64,000 nucleotides of DNA from Phycisphaerae bacterium (GTDB lineage Bacteria > Planctomycetota > Phycisphaerae > Phycisphaerales > SM1A02). A model generated the notes under the pieces. The model ran no database searches and was not told the origin of the DNA. It worked only from the letters and a program-made list of their open reading frames with translations. Positions within the stretch are counted from its first letter, which is position 1. Each line of letters begins with the position of its first letter. Where the stretch lies: positions 27,264 through 91,263 of the forward strand of contig JAEUIU010000034.1 of the NCBI GenBank assembly GCA_016795065.1, written 5' to 3'. Position numbers and translations under genes: made by a program. Of the stretch, positions 19,417 through 28,292 are shown piece after piece.

Positions 19417-20541
19417 CTACTCCAGTAAGCGGATGACCGTCTCGTTCACGCGCTTCACGTCGAAACGCCGTTCGGCAAGCGCCCTCGACGCCCGTCCCAT
19501 CGAAACGAGTCGTTCGGGGTGTTCCGCGAGCCACAGGCAGGCGCGGGCGAGTGCGTTTGCATCGCGCGGCGCAATGAGCAATCCATTCTCGCCGTCGACA
19601 ACCGTCGCGCGGCAGCCGGGCACGTCAGTGGTGATGACCGCCCGTCCCGTCGCAAGCGCTTCAAGTGTGCTGCGCGGCGTCCCCTCGCGGTACGAGGGAA
19701 GGACAAAGGCAGTCGCGCCGGCGAGCTCGGACCGCACGTCGTCAAGCCGCCCTGCCCATTCGAGATCGCCGTCGCGCACCCACGAGTCCAATTCCTCGCG
19801 ACGGATTGCCGCGGGGTTGCCGTCGATCCAGCCGACGAGCCGGAAGCGGCAGTCCTTCCGCGTTGCCCGCACGATCCGCGCGGCTGCCGCAAACTCGCGA
19901 ACTCCCTTGTCACCGAGGAGTCTCGAGACCATGAGGAAGCAGGGCGGGGCCGTCGGAACTGGGCGTTCCGGAAAGGCATGGAGGTCGACGCCACTGCCGC
20001 CAATGGTCTCGACCGGCACGCCCTCGGGAAGGAGTCCGCGCTGGCGAAACTCCTCCCGATCGTCGTCGTTCTGGAAGAGGATCGCCGTCGAGGCAAGGAG
20101 GGCGCTTCGGTAGAGTCGGCACGCTACGCGGCGCAGGAGCCGAGCCTTCATGGACTCGTCGATGAAGGCGTACCCGAGTCCGGTGATCATCGAAACGCGA
20201 CGCGGCACGTTGGCGTCGCGGGCCAGTCGCGGCAGGTGAAACACCGGCTTGGGATTGCTGGCCAGGACAGCGTCGGGGCGGCGATCCTGAATCAGCTCGC
20301 GCCAGTGGGCGATAGCTCGCCGTTCGCGAAACGGATTGAGGCTGGTTCGGGCGAGCGGCGAGTAGACAAGTTCGGCGCCGAGCGATTCGACCGCGGCGCG
20401 GAGGGCCGTGGTGTCCGCCCACTCCGGTGCCGGCGTCGAGACAACCACCTGATGACCCCGCTGCACGAGGTCGCGAATGAGCGGCCCGCGGAAGCTCAGC
20501 AGCGTGTCACCGATGCCGTTGACCACCAGGATCCTGCTCAC
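19417..20541 (-). CDS. Glycosyltransferase family 4 (PglA-like)
   Basis: The 374-residue cytoplasmic GT-B enzyme uses a nucleotide sugar to extend a lipid-linked glycan. Residues 1-45 (MSRILVVNGIGDTLLSFRGP) form the acceptor-side fold. The donor half has FLMVSRLLGDKGVREFAAAARI (about 190-212), LEWAGRLDDV, and the EX7E signature within SYREGTPRSTLEALATGRAVITTDVPG (about 285-310). The pattern is closest to PglA/WbcQ-type enzymes acting on the first sugar of an undecaprenyl-linked unit. It is 15 bases upstream of the stop-side neighbour on one side and follows the 4,6-dehydratase gene by 15 bases on the other, so it belongs to the minus-strand polysaccharide operon. Confidence 0.9.
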   Translation of the reverse strand: MSRILVVNGIGDTLLSFRGPLIRDLVQRGHQVVVSTPAPEWADTTALRAAVESLGAELVYSPLARTSLNPFRERRAIAHWRELIQDRRPDAVLASNPKPVFHLPRLARDANVPRRVSMITGLGYAFIDESMKARLLRRVACRLYRSALLASTAILFQNDDDREEFRQRGLLPEGVPVETIGGSGVDLHAFPERPVPTAPPCFLMVSRLLGDKGVREFAAAARIVRATRKDCRFRLVGWIDGNPAAIRREELDSWVRDGDLEWAGRLDDVRSELAGATAFVLPSYREGTPRSTLEALATGRAVITTDVPGCRATVVDGENGLLIAPRDANALARACLWLAEHPERLVSMGRASRALAERRFDVKRVNETVIRLLE

Positions 20542-20556
20542 GCGGCGGTCACCTCG

Positions 20557-22506
20557 TCAGGACGTTCGGGCTGGCTGCTCGCCATGGGGACTGCGCCCTT
20601 GGAGAAGGGACCTATTCGCCAAGGCAATCTCGTCGTGCTCGCCATCCTCGGGACGGTACTCGGGCACAGCTCTTCCTAACAGTTCGCGCACCGCATCGGT
20701 ATCGCCATGGGCGCAGGCCTCGGCCATCGGAGAGAGGATCGCGACCAGTTCGCCCCAGGACATCTCCGGCTCGCAGGCTCGGTAGATCGAGCGGTGTGAT
20801 GTCGGATCCGAGGTGGCGCCGATGAGGAGTTCCTCAAGGAGCTTTTCGCCCGGGCGGAGGCCGGTGAACTTGATCTCGATGCCGTCGGCGGACTCGGGGG
20901 ACCGGTAGGCCTTGCCGGCGAGCCGGATCATGCGCTTGGCCAGATCCATGATTCGGACCGGCTCGCCCATGTCCAGAAGATAGACCTCGCCGCCTTGGGC
21001 CATGCCCGCGACCTGCATCACCAGTTGGGCGGCCTCGGGGATCGTCATGAAGTAGCGGATGACTTCCGGATGCGTCACCGTGACCGGTCCGCCTCGGGCG
21101 ATCTGCTTGCGGAAGATGGGCACGACCGAGCCGGAGGAGCCGAGCACGTTGCCGAAGCGCACCATGGTGAAGACGGTTCGGCTGCCGCGGCGGGCCAGGG
21201 CCTGAAGCACCAGCTCGGCGAGACGCTTGCTGGCTCCCATCACGTTCGTCGGTCGCACAGCCTTGTCGGTGGAGATGAGGACGAATCGGCGGACGCCTGC
21301 GGCTTCGGCGGCCTCGGCGGCCGATCGGGTGCCTAACGCGTTGTTCGCGATGCCCTCGGTCACGTTGCGCTCGACCAGCGGCACATGCTTGAAGGCGGCG
21401 GCGTGAAAGACCGTTTCGATCGCAAAGGCTCGACAGGTCTGCTCGACGCGCTCGCGGTCGAGGACATCACCGAGAATCGAGACAATCTCACTGTTGCGCT
21501 CGGTGGTGGCAGATCGCAGCTCCTGATCGATCGTGAACAGAGCGTGCTCGCTTCGCTCGAAGAGAACGACGCGGCGGGCTCCGTGCGCAACGCACTGGCG
21601 GGCGAGTTCGCTGCCGATCGAACCGCCGGCGCCGGTGATGAGGACGTTGTGTCCCGCGACCGCCTGGCCGAGCAGTTCGCGGTCGGGTGTCACCGCCTCG
21701 CGGCCGAGAAGATCCTCGACGGCGATCTCGCGAAGGTCGTCATAGGAGGCGCGTTCGGAGAGGAGCTCCTGCAACGGCGGCACCGACCGCACCGCCACGG
21801 GAATCTCCAGCAGGCGCTCGAGGATCGCCCGCCGCCGCTGGGGCGAGAGGGACGGGATTGCGAGGAGCACCAGCCGCACGCCTCGCTTCTGGAGGAGCGA
21901 CGAAAGGGCGGAAGGAGCGAGGACAGGTACGCCGCTGATGCGGGTGTGTTGCCGCTTCGGATTGTCGTCGACAATCGCGATCGGTCGGTAGCGGCCCATC
22001 GATCCCAGCGCCGTCAGCAGCCGGGCGCCAGCGACTCCGGCCCCGTAAATCACCACCGGTTCACTCGTCTCCCCATGAACGCGGGCCAAGAGCGATCGGA
22101 TTGACCAGCGAAGGCCGCCGATGGCGGCGGTGGCGACGAGGAAATAAAGGACCGGGAGCGAACGCGGGGCACTCGGGTCGCCGGACCAGTACATCGCAAG
22201 GGCCAGGATCAGGCTGGAGATCGCCGTGCCCCGCACCACCAGCTTGAGCAGGCCCGGCGTGCTGTGTCGGGTGACTTCGCGATAGAGCCCGAGGAGCCAG
22301 AGGACAGGCACCCCGCCGACGATTGCGACTGCGGTGAGCCACCAGAGTCGAACGAGTTCATCCGGAAGCGGCTCGCCCAACCGAAGCGCAAGCCCAAGTC
22401 CTAGGGCAAGAGCGAGGAGGATCGAGTCGAGCATCACCAGAATCGCCTGCTTCATGGGCCGCGAGAGGGCGGCTAGGCGGCGAAGCTGGCGAACCGGCAG
22501 ATGCAT
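20557..22506 (-). CDS. Membrane-bound nucleoside-diphosphate-sugar 4,6-dehydratase (PglF/WbpM type)
   Basis: The 649-residue protein starts with four membrane helices (about 20-135), followed by a CoA-binding-like Rossmann part (VVIYGAGVAGARLL near 151-164) and a catalytic SDR domain with TGAGGSIGSE at 291-300. The STDKAVRPTNVMGASK segment has Met in place of the usual catalytic Tyr, as is normal in this large PglF/WbpM class. The enzyme makes UDP-2-acetamido-4-keto-6-deoxyglucose from UDP-GlcNAc, the first step toward bacillosamine, QuiNAc or FucNAc sugars. The start at 22506 is chosen because it just precedes the first helix and leaves 93 bases to the divergent gene. It is the first gene of the minus arm. 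Confidence 0.92.
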   Translation of the reverse strand: MHLPVRQLRRLAALSRPMKQAILVMLDSILLALALGLGLALRLGEPLPDELVRLWWLTAVAIVGGVPVLWLLGLYREVTRHSTPGLLKLVVRGTAISSLILALAMYWSGDPSAPRSLPVLYFLVATAAIGGLRWSIRSLLARVHGETSEPVVIYGAGVAGARLLTALGSMGRYRPIAIVDDNPKRQHTRISGVPVLAPSALSSLLQKRGVRLVLLAIPSLSPQRRRAILERLLEIPVAVRSVPPLQELLSERASYDDLREIAVEDLLGREAVTPDRELLGQAVAGHNVLITGAGGSIGSELARQCVAHGARRVVLFERSEHALFTIDQELRSATTERNSEIVSILGDVLDRERVEQTCRAFAIETVFHAAAFKHVPLVERNVTEGIANNALGTRSAAEAAEAAGVRRFVLISTDKAVRPTNVMGASKRLAELVLQALARRGSRTVFTMVRFGNVLGSSGSVVPIFRKQIARGGPVTVTHPEVIRYFMTIPEAAQLVMQVAGMAQGGEVYLLDMGEPVRIMDLAKRMIRLAGKAYRSPESADGIEIKFTGLRPGEKLLEELLIGATSDPTSHRSIYRACEPEMSWGELVAILSPMAEACAHGDTDAVRELLGRAVPEYRPEDGEHDEIALANRSLLQGRSPHGEQPARTS

Positions 22507-22599
22507 TCGGCGGATGGTATCAGCGAAGCCGGAAACACTGCGGCGGAAGCCCAAATCTGCGACCATGACTTTTGCCACGGGCTGAGAGGTCGGCCGTTC
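22507..22599. promoter_or_regulatory. Divergent promoter region between the two polysaccharide arms
   Basis: The 93 bases between the divergent starts at 22506 and 22600 must serve both arms of the locus. I could not identify a convincing -35/-10 pair on either strand. The position alone supports a shared control point. Confidence 0.4.
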
Positions 22600-23886
22600 A
22601 TGCGCATCGTCCTGGTCAATCATTACGCCGGTTCACCGAGATACGGGATGGAGTTCCGCCCGTACTACCTCGCTCGCGCCTGGCGCGCGGCGGGTCACGA
22701 GCCGATCATCGTGGCCGCCAGTCATTCCCACCTTCGCAATGAGAATCCCTTGGTGGCAGGGGCGCGTTCGGTCGAGATGATTGATGGCGTTGAATATCGA
22801 TGGTTACGAACGCCGCCGTACCGAGGCAACGGCGTCGGGCGCATGATCAACATGGTGACGTTCCTCGCCCGGCTGCGCCGAGAGCTGAGGCGTATCGGAC
22901 GTGAGGGCCCGGTCGACGCGGTCATCGCATCGAGCACCTATCCGCTGGACTATGGGCCCTGCGAGCGATGCGCTCAGGCGACGGGTGCGGCACTCCTCTT
23001 TGAGGTGCACGATCTCTGGCCGTTGAGTCCGATGGAACTCGGCGGCTATCGGGCGGGACATCCCTATATTCGATTGCTTCAGCGGGCCGAGGATCGCTAT
23101 TGCCGCACCGCCGATCGGGTGGTTTCGATTCTTCCGAAAACGCTGACCCATCTCGTGGGGCGAGGCCTTGATCCCCATCGCTTCCGTCACTTGCCCAACG
23201 GCGTCGACGGCGACGCGGCGATGCCGGAGTCGGCGTCGATCCCCGCGGAGCTGGCGGCGTGGCTGGGACGCGAGCGGGCCGCCGGCCGATTTTGCGTCGG
23301 CTACGCAGGAGCGATCTCCAGCGCCTACGCCCTCGGCACGCTCATCGAGGCGGCAGCGGCTTTGGAGGCCGAAGGCTTTTCCTTTCTCCTGCTGGGCTCC
23401 GGCCGCTCTCAGGATGAGCTGCAGGCTGACGTCGCCCGTCGGGGCCTCGCTCATGTTCATTTCGCAGGTCGCCATCCGCGCGAAGCGGCGCTGGCGACGC
23501 TTGCCGCCGTCGACGCGATTTGGGTCGGGCTCCGCAATGAGCCGCTCTTCCGCTTCGGCATCGGCATGAACAAGATCTTCGATGCGATGCTCGCTGGCCG
23601 GCCGGTCGTGGGCTCGTACACCGCGGGGAACGACCCGATCGGCGACGCCGACTGTGGGATCACGGTACCTGCGGAGAACACCGAGGCCCTGGTCGGCGCG
23701 CTAAGCCGCATGAGGAGTTTCGCTCCCGCGGACCGGGAACGATTGGGACGAAACGGGCGTGCGTTCGTTCTCCGCGAGCACGACTACTCGGCCATCGCGG
23801 CCCGCTTCGTCGAGACGATTCGCGAGGCGAAGGCCGATCCGAATCCCAACCGACCGGTCGGTCGGCGAGGAAGCCGGCATGGCTGA
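22600..23886 (+). CDS. Glycosyltransferase family 4 (WbuB-like)
   Basis: The 428-residue GT-B enzyme starts MRIVLVNHYAGSPRYGMEFR, typical of WbuB-like transferases whose acceptor loop carries a G-Y/M-E-FR motif. The donor half has FCVGYAGAISSAYALGTLIEAA (about 230-250), FAGRHPREAALATLAAVDAIWVGL and GIGMNKIFDAMLAGRPVVGSY with the conserved Asn-Lys/Glu region near 325. WbuB-like enzymes commonly transfer an N-acetylated aminosugar in O-antigen loci. The start at 22600 is chosen because the strand pattern begins immediately. Its stop overlaps the next start by eight bases. It is the first gene of the plus arm. Confidence 0.9.
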   Translation: MRIVLVNHYAGSPRYGMEFRPYYLARAWRAAGHEPIIVAASHSHLRNENPLVAGARSVEMIDGVEYRWLRTPPYRGNGVGRMINMVTFLARLRRELRRIGREGPVDAVIASSTYPLDYGPCERCAQATGAALLFEVHDLWPLSPMELGGYRAGHPYIRLLQRAEDRYCRTADRVVSILPKTLTHLVGRGLDPHRFRHLPNGVDGDAAMPESASIPAELAAWLGRERAAGRFCVGYAGAISSAYALGTLIEAAAALEAEGFSFLLLGSGRSQDELQADVARRGLAHVHFAGRHPREAALATLAAVDAIWVGLRNEPLFRFGIGMNKIFDAMLAGRPVVGSYTAGNDPIGDADCGITVPAENTEALVGALSRMRSFAPADRERLGRNGRAFVLREHDYSAIAARFVETIREAKADPNPNRPVGRRGSRHG

Positions 23887-24571
23887 GGAATCACCCGAAC
23901 TGGAGCGCATCGCGGAGCGGTATCGCCGGCGATCCGACCGTCCGTCGGGAACCGCCTTCGCCCGTTGCGCGATTGCCGAGCGGGAGGCGATCTACCGGGA
24001 GCTTCTCGTCGGACATTCCGGCGGCAATCTTGGGTCGCTGCGGCTGCTTGAGATCGGTTGCGGCGGCGGCGGCGAACTGGCTCGTTTCCTTCGCCTCGGA
24101 TTGCGCCCCGAGCTTCTGGTCGGCAACGAGCTTCTCCCCGAGCGCCTCGCCGTGGCGCGGGCGGCGCTCCCGGCGTCGCTGCGGCTCCTTCCCGGCGACG
24201 CCTCGATGATCGACCTACCTAACGATTCGTTCGATGTGGTCTTCCAGAGCACGGTCTTCACGAGCATCCTCGACGATGCCCTGGCCGAGCGGTTGGCCCG
24301 CCGGATGTGGGAACTGGTCCGGCCGGGCGGGGCGATCCTCTGGTACGACTTCACTGTGAACAACCCCCGAAACCCCGACGTGCGCGGCGTGCCGGGCGAT
24401 CGCGTCGCCGAGCTCTTCCCGCACGGCGCGATGCGCTCCTGGCGCGTGACGCTCGCGCCGCCGCTCGGGCGGGCGGTCGCACCCCTCGGCAGCTGGGCGT
24501 ATCGTGCCCTCGCGTCGCTTCCGTTCCTGCGAACCCATCTCATCGCCTGGATCGTGAAACCGACGCCCTGA
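23879..24571 (+). CDS. Class I SAM-dependent methyltransferase
   Basis: The 230-residue enzyme has the Methyltransf_11 order: motif I LRLLEIGCGGGGELARFLRLG (near 55-73, glycine-rich SAM loop), an acidic NELLPERLAVARAA second strand, GDASMIDLPNDSFDVVFQSTVF near 108-130, and a post-motif LVRPGGAILWYDF near 153-166. It probably methylates a sugar or a lipid-linked glycan; the substrate cannot be told. Its start lies inside the end of the WbuB-like glycosyltransferase gene (eight-base overlap), and the PglC-like gene follows after nine bases, so all three are tightly coupled. Confidence 0.88.
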   Translation: MAEESPELERIAERYRRRSDRPSGTAFARCAIAEREAIYRELLVGHSGGNLGSLRLLEIGCGGGGELARFLRLGLRPELLVGNELLPERLAVARAALPASLRLLPGDASMIDLPNDSFDVVFQSTVFTSILDDALAERLARRMWELVRPGGAILWYDFTVNNPRNPDVRGVPGDRVAELFPHGAMRSWRVTLAPPLGRAVAPLGSWAYRALASLPFLRTHLIAWIVKPTP

Positions 24572-24580
24572 CGGCACCCG

Positions 24581-25186
24581 ATGCGCCAGCGCTTCTTCGA
24601 TCTTCTCTGCGCGATCCCGATGACGCTCATCGCCCTGTTGCCGATGGGCCTGATCGCCATGGCTATCGTCCTGACCGACGGCCTGCCGGTGCTCTTCCGC
24701 CAGACACGTGTCGGCCGCCACGGGCGGGAGTTCACGCTCCTCAAGTTCCGTTCGATGCGCGGCGCGCCCAAGGGTGCGAGCGGCGGGTTCGAACCGGGCC
24801 AGACCAGCCGGGTGACCGGCGTGGGTCGACTCCTGCGGCGCACGAAGCTCGATGAGCTTCCGCAGCTCTTCAACGTCCTGCGCGGCGACATGAGCGTCGT
24901 CGGTCCGCGCCCGGAGGTGCCGCGGTGGACCTCCGTGCACGGGGAGATGTGGAAGGTCGTCCTCTCGGTACGTCCCGGGCTGACCGATCCGGCGTCGCTG
25001 GCCTTCTCCGACGAGGAGTCGATACTTGCAGCGGCGGAGGATCCCGAGGCGGCCTATCGCGACGAGGTGCTTCCGCGCAAGCTGCGACTGGCGATGGAGT
25101 ACGCTCGCACGCGAACCGTCGCGGGCGATGTTGGGATCATCGTTGCGACGGCTGGACTGGTCCTTCGGCGCCTGGCCGGACGCTGA
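24581..25186 (+). CDS. Undecaprenyl-phosphate sugar-1-phosphate transferase (PglC-like)
   Basis: The 201-residue protein is the small monotopic class of bacterial sugar transferases. It has one N-terminal reentrant hydrophobic segment (about 10-33, MTLIALLPMGLIAMAIVL), the PVLFRQTRVGRHGREFTLLKFRSM region (about 35-59), the catalytic Asp-Glu dyad in TKLDELPQLFNVLRGDMSVVGPRP (about 88-111) and RPGLTDPASLAF. It starts glycan assembly by moving a phospho-sugar from a UDP-sugar to undecaprenyl phosphate at the cytoplasmic face. PglC-like enzymes prefer UDP-diNAcBac or related 4-amino sugars, which fits the PglF-type dehydratase and aminotransferase in this locus. Confidence 0.93.
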   Translation: MRQRFFDLLCAIPMTLIALLPMGLIAMAIVLTDGLPVLFRQTRVGRHGREFTLLKFRSMRGAPKGASGGFEPGQTSRVTGVGRLLRRTKLDELPQLFNVLRGDMSVVGPRPEVPRWTSVHGEMWKVVLSVRPGLTDPASLAFSDEESILAAAEDPEAAYRDEVLPRKLRLAMEYARTRTVAGDVGIIVATAGLVLRRLAGR

Positions 25187-25251
25187 AAACCGCGCTTTCC
25201 CGGGCCTGTTGATGGGGTTTTCGCCGTCGCCGTTCCTGTACACTCCGTCCG

Positions 25252-26472
25252 ATGTCAGCCCGGACGATGGTCGAGCCCGCAGTGACGGATTCAAGCCCAC
25301 CCATCAGGACCGTTCCCTTCTTCAGGTTTCGGCCGGTCGGGCGCGAGGCGGAGCTCATCCTCCAAGTCCTTGAGAGCGGCTGGCTGACGACCGGCCGGAT
25401 GGCCATGGAGTTCGAGTCGGCGTTCGCCCGGGCCGTCGGGGCGAGGCATGCCCTTGCGGTGAACTCCTGCACTGCGGCGCTGCACTTGGCGCTCGAAGCG
25501 CTTGGGGTTGGCCCCGGCCAGCGCGTCCTGGTTCCCTCGATGACCTTCACCGCGACCGCCGAGGTCGTGCGATACCTCGGGGCGGATGTCATCGTCACCG
25601 ATGTCGATCCAACCACCCGCATGTGGACTCCAGAGATCCTCGATCGCGCCGCGGCCGAGCATCCCGAGGCCCGCTTCTGCATGCCGGTCCATTTCGGCGG
25701 CCACCCGGCGCCGATGCTCACGGGCCCGTCCGGCGCCGGACTGCTCGAGGTTGCCGAGCGGCGCGGCCTGACGGTCGTCGAGGACGCCGCCCACGCCTTT
25801 CCAGCCCGGCTCGAGGGTCGGGCGGTGGGCTCCTTCGGGCGGGTCACCTGCTTCAGCTTCTACGCGAACAAGACGATCACGACCGGCGAGGGCGGCATGC
25901 TCGTCACCGATGACGATGCGATCGCCGCCCGCTGCCGCGTGATGCGCGTCCACGGCATCGATCGCGATGTCTGGAAGCGATTCACGACGCCCGGCACGAG
26001 CTGGGACTATGACGTCATTGCCCCGGGCTTCAAGTACAACATGCCCGACCTCAATGCAGCGATCGGGCTCGCCCAACTTGAATGCGCCGAGGACCTGCGC
26101 CGCGGCCGCAAGGCCATCGCCGACGCCTATCACGTTCGTCTTGCCGACATCGATCACGTTGGCCTTCCGCCGGTGACCTGCGAGCCCGACGGGCACGCGT
26201 GGCACCTCTTCCCGATCACCCTCGCCGACGGCGCGCCGATCGACCGCAACACGCTCTCGCAGCAGATGGCGTCGGCCGGCATCGGAACCTCGGTGCACTA
26301 CCGGCCGCTTCACCGCATGACCTATTGGCGCGACCGTTACGACCTTCGCCCCGAGCGCTTCCCGGGTGCCGAGATGGCGTGGCGCCGGTCGCTCTCATTG
26401 CCCATCTTTTCGGGCATGACCGAGCCGGAGCTTGACCACGTCTGCTCGACGCTGCGGCGACTCCTCGCCTGA
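25252..26472 (+). CDS. DegT/DnrJ/EryC1/StrS aminotransferase (WbpE-like by context)
   Basis: The 406-residue PLP enzyme has NSCTAALHLALEALGVG (about 71-87), VEDAAHAFPA (176-185) and the PLP lysine at 207 in FYANKTITTGEGGML. The C-terminal HAWHLFPI and HYRPLHRMTYWRDRY are typical of the family. On its own the substrate is open, but the next three genes encode WbpB-, WbpD- and WbpI-like proteins in order, so it most likely aminates the 3-keto sugar made by the WbpB-like dehydrogenase. It is a paralogue of the C-terminal part of the CBS fusion at 14478. The start at 25252 begins MSARTMVEP; a later ATG at 25267 is possible. Confidence 0.9.
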   Translation: MSARTMVEPAVTDSSPPIRTVPFFRFRPVGREAELILQVLESGWLTTGRMAMEFESAFARAVGARHALAVNSCTAALHLALEALGVGPGQRVLVPSMTFTATAEVVRYLGADVIVTDVDPTTRMWTPEILDRAAAEHPEARFCMPVHFGGHPAPMLTGPSGAGLLEVAERRGLTVVEDAAHAFPARLEGRAVGSFGRVTCFSFYANKTITTGEGGMLVTDDDAIAARCRVMRVHGIDRDVWKRFTTPGTSWDYDVIAPGFKYNMPDLNAAIGLAQLECAEDLRRGRKAIADAYHVRLADIDHVGLPPVTCEPDGHAWHLFPITLADGAPIDRNTLSQQMASAGIGTSVHYRPLHRMTYWRDRYDLRPERFPGAEMAWRRSLSLPIFSGMTEPELDHVCSTLRRLLA

Positions 26473-26526
26473 TCCTCTGCAGCCTCGACTCACCCACGTT
26501 CCCCAGCCCTTTCGCCGCTTCCCGTC

Positions 26527-27618
26527 ATGTTCAGCTTTGAGCCCATCACCGGTCGTCCGATCCGCGTCGCCATCGTCGGTTGCGGCCGCATCTCGCGCAA
26601 TCACTTCGCGGCCCTCAACGCCCTCGCCCCCGAGGTCGAGATCGTCGGGATGTGCGATACCGTGGCGGGCCGCTTCGAGGCCCTTCCGTGGAAGGAGCTT
26701 CCTAACGTTTCGCCCGCGATCCCGCGCTTCGGGCGACTCGAGCAGATGCTTGAGGCCAACGCGAGCGGGGCGCTCCCGATCGATGCTGCGGTGCTGGCGA
26801 CACCCAGCGGCCTTCACGCGATGCAGGGCATGAAGTGCGCGAAGGCCGGGCTTCACGTCGTCACCGAGAAGCCGATGGCAACTCGATGGCAGGACGCGCT
26901 GGATCTCGTGCGCACCTGCGACGACGAGCAGGTCCGGCTCTTCGTCGTGAAGCAGAACCGCTTCAATCCGACGCTCCGCCTGGTCAAGCGGGCTCTCGAC
27001 GAGCGGCGCTTCGGGCGGATCTACCTCGTCTGCATCAACGTCTTCTGGCAGCGGCCGCAAAGCTACTACGACACCGACCGCTGGCGCGGCACCTGGGAAC
27101 TGGATGGCGGTGCCCTCATGAACCAGGCGAGTCACTACGTCGACCTGCTGGACTACTTCGTCGGGCCGATCGACAGCGTGCATGCGATGACGGCGACGCT
27201 CGGGCGGCGGATCGAGGTCGAGGACACCGCGACGCTCAACGTGCGCTGGCGCAACGGGGCCCTCGGTTCCGTTGCTGTCACGATGCTGACATTCCCCAAG
27301 AACATCGAGGGAAGCCTCATCATCATGGGCGAGAAGGGAACCGTGAAGGTCGGCGGCGTGGCCGTGAACACCATCGAACGGTGGGACTTCGCCGAACCCA
27401 AGGACTGGGACGGTGAGGTCGAGCAGGCCAATTACGACACGGCGAGCGTCTATGGTTTCGGTCACCTTCCCTATTACCGAAACGTCATTGAGACGTTGCG
27501 CGGGAAGACCGAGCCGCAGACCGACGGGCGCGAGGGATTGCGAAGCCTTGAGGTGCTGATCGCCGCGTACCTGAGCGCTCGTGATGGTCGGACGGTGTCG
27601 TTGCCGCTCCAGTACTGA
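26527..27618 (+). CDS. Gfo/Idh/MocA oxidoreductase, WbpB/WlbA-like
   Basis: The 363-residue enzyme binds NAD through [18 protein letters not shown] (residues 12-29). The segment with [15 protein letters not shown] (about 118-132) carries the conserved catalytic Lys of Gfo/Idh proteins, and [16 protein letters not shown] (about 145-160) plus [19 protein letters not shown] (about 195-213) match WbpB/WlbA. That enzyme oxidises C3 of UDP-GlcNAcA to the 3-keto sugar, which an aminotransferase then aminates. It is 54 bases after the aminotransferase gene and upstream of the matching N-acetyltransferase gene. Confidence 0.88.
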   Translation: MFSFEPITGRPIRVAIVGCGRISRNHFAALNALAPEVEIVGMCDTVAGRFEALPWKELPNVSPAIPRFGRLEQMLEANASGALPIDAAVLATPSGLHAMQGMKCAKAGLHVVTEKPMATRWQDALDLVRTCDDEQVRLFVVKQNRFNPTLRLVKRALDERRFGRIYLVCINVFWQRPQSYYDTDRWRGTWELDGGALMNQASHYVDLLDYFVGPIDSVHAMTATLGRRIEVEDTATLNVRWRNGALGSVAVTMLTFPKNIEGSLIIMGEKGTVKVGGVAVNTIERWDFAEPKDWDGEVEQANYDTASVYGFGHLPYYRNVIETLRGKTEPQTDGREGLRSLEVLIAAYLSARDGRTVSLPLQY

Positions 27619-27671
27619 GAACGTTGCCAGGACCGATGGACGGTCGTGCCAGGCACTTCGGAGAGTCGCAC

Positions 27672-28292
27672 GTGAGTTCCGAGATGATCGACATGCCGGG
27701 AGGCTGGAAGCGTCACGAGTCCGCAATCGTGGATGACGGCGCCATGCTCGGCGCCGGCTCCCGGGTGTGGCACTTCTGTCATATCTGCGCCGGGGCGCGG
27801 ATCGGCGAGCGGAGCGTCTTCGGCCAGAATGTTTTTGTCGGCAACAAGGTGGTCATCGGCAACAACGTCAAGATCCAGAACAACGTCTCGGTCTACGATT
27901 GCGTGGTGCTGGAGGACGACGTCTTCTGCGGACCGAGCATGGTGTTCACCAACGTCTACAACCCACGCAGCGCGATTGTCCGCAAGGACGAGTACCGCGA
28001 GACGATCATTCGCCGCGGCGCGACGCTTGGGGCTAACTGCACGATCGTCTGCGGCGTTACGGTCGGTCGCTTCGCCTTCGTCGGGGCTGGCGCTGTGGTC
28101 AACAGAAATGTTCCTGACTACGCCCTCATCGTGGGCGTGCCGGGCCGCCAGATCGGATGGATGAGCGAGTTCGGCGAACAACTGAAGCTGCCTGCCCGTC
28201 TGCCGGCGGGCGAGAGCGCGGAATGCGTCTGTCCGCACTCCGGATCCCGTTACCGATTGCATGAGGGGCGCGTCGAGCGCTTCGGATCATGA
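27672..28292 (+). CDS. Hexapeptide N-acetyltransferase, WbpD/WlbB-like
   Basis: The 206-residue protein is a left-handed beta-helix acetyltransferase. It opens with [21 protein letters not shown], then [33 protein letters not shown] and [14 protein letters not shown], a pattern specific to WbpD/WlbB. That enzyme acetylates the 3-amino group of UDP-GlcNAc3NA with acetyl-CoA. The GTG at 27672 is chosen because GGAGAG ends six bases upstream (27660-27665) and the product then has normal length; an ATG at 27684 and longer starts (27636, 27624) are alternatives. Its stop overlaps the next start (ATGA, 28289-28292). A C-terminal tail with [12 protein letters not shown] looks like a small zinc-finger-like addition, also seen in some homologues. 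Confidence 0.9.
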   Translation: MSSEMIDMPGGWKRHESAIVDDGAMLGAGSRVWHFCHICAGARIGERSVFGQNVFVGNKVVIGNNVKIQNNVSVYDCVVLEDDVFCGPSMVFTNVYNPRSAIVRKDEYRETIIRRGATLGANCTIVCGVTVGRFAFVGAGAVVNRNVPDYALIVGVPGRQIGWMSEFGEQLKLPARLPAGESAECVCPHSGSRYRLHEGRVERFGS

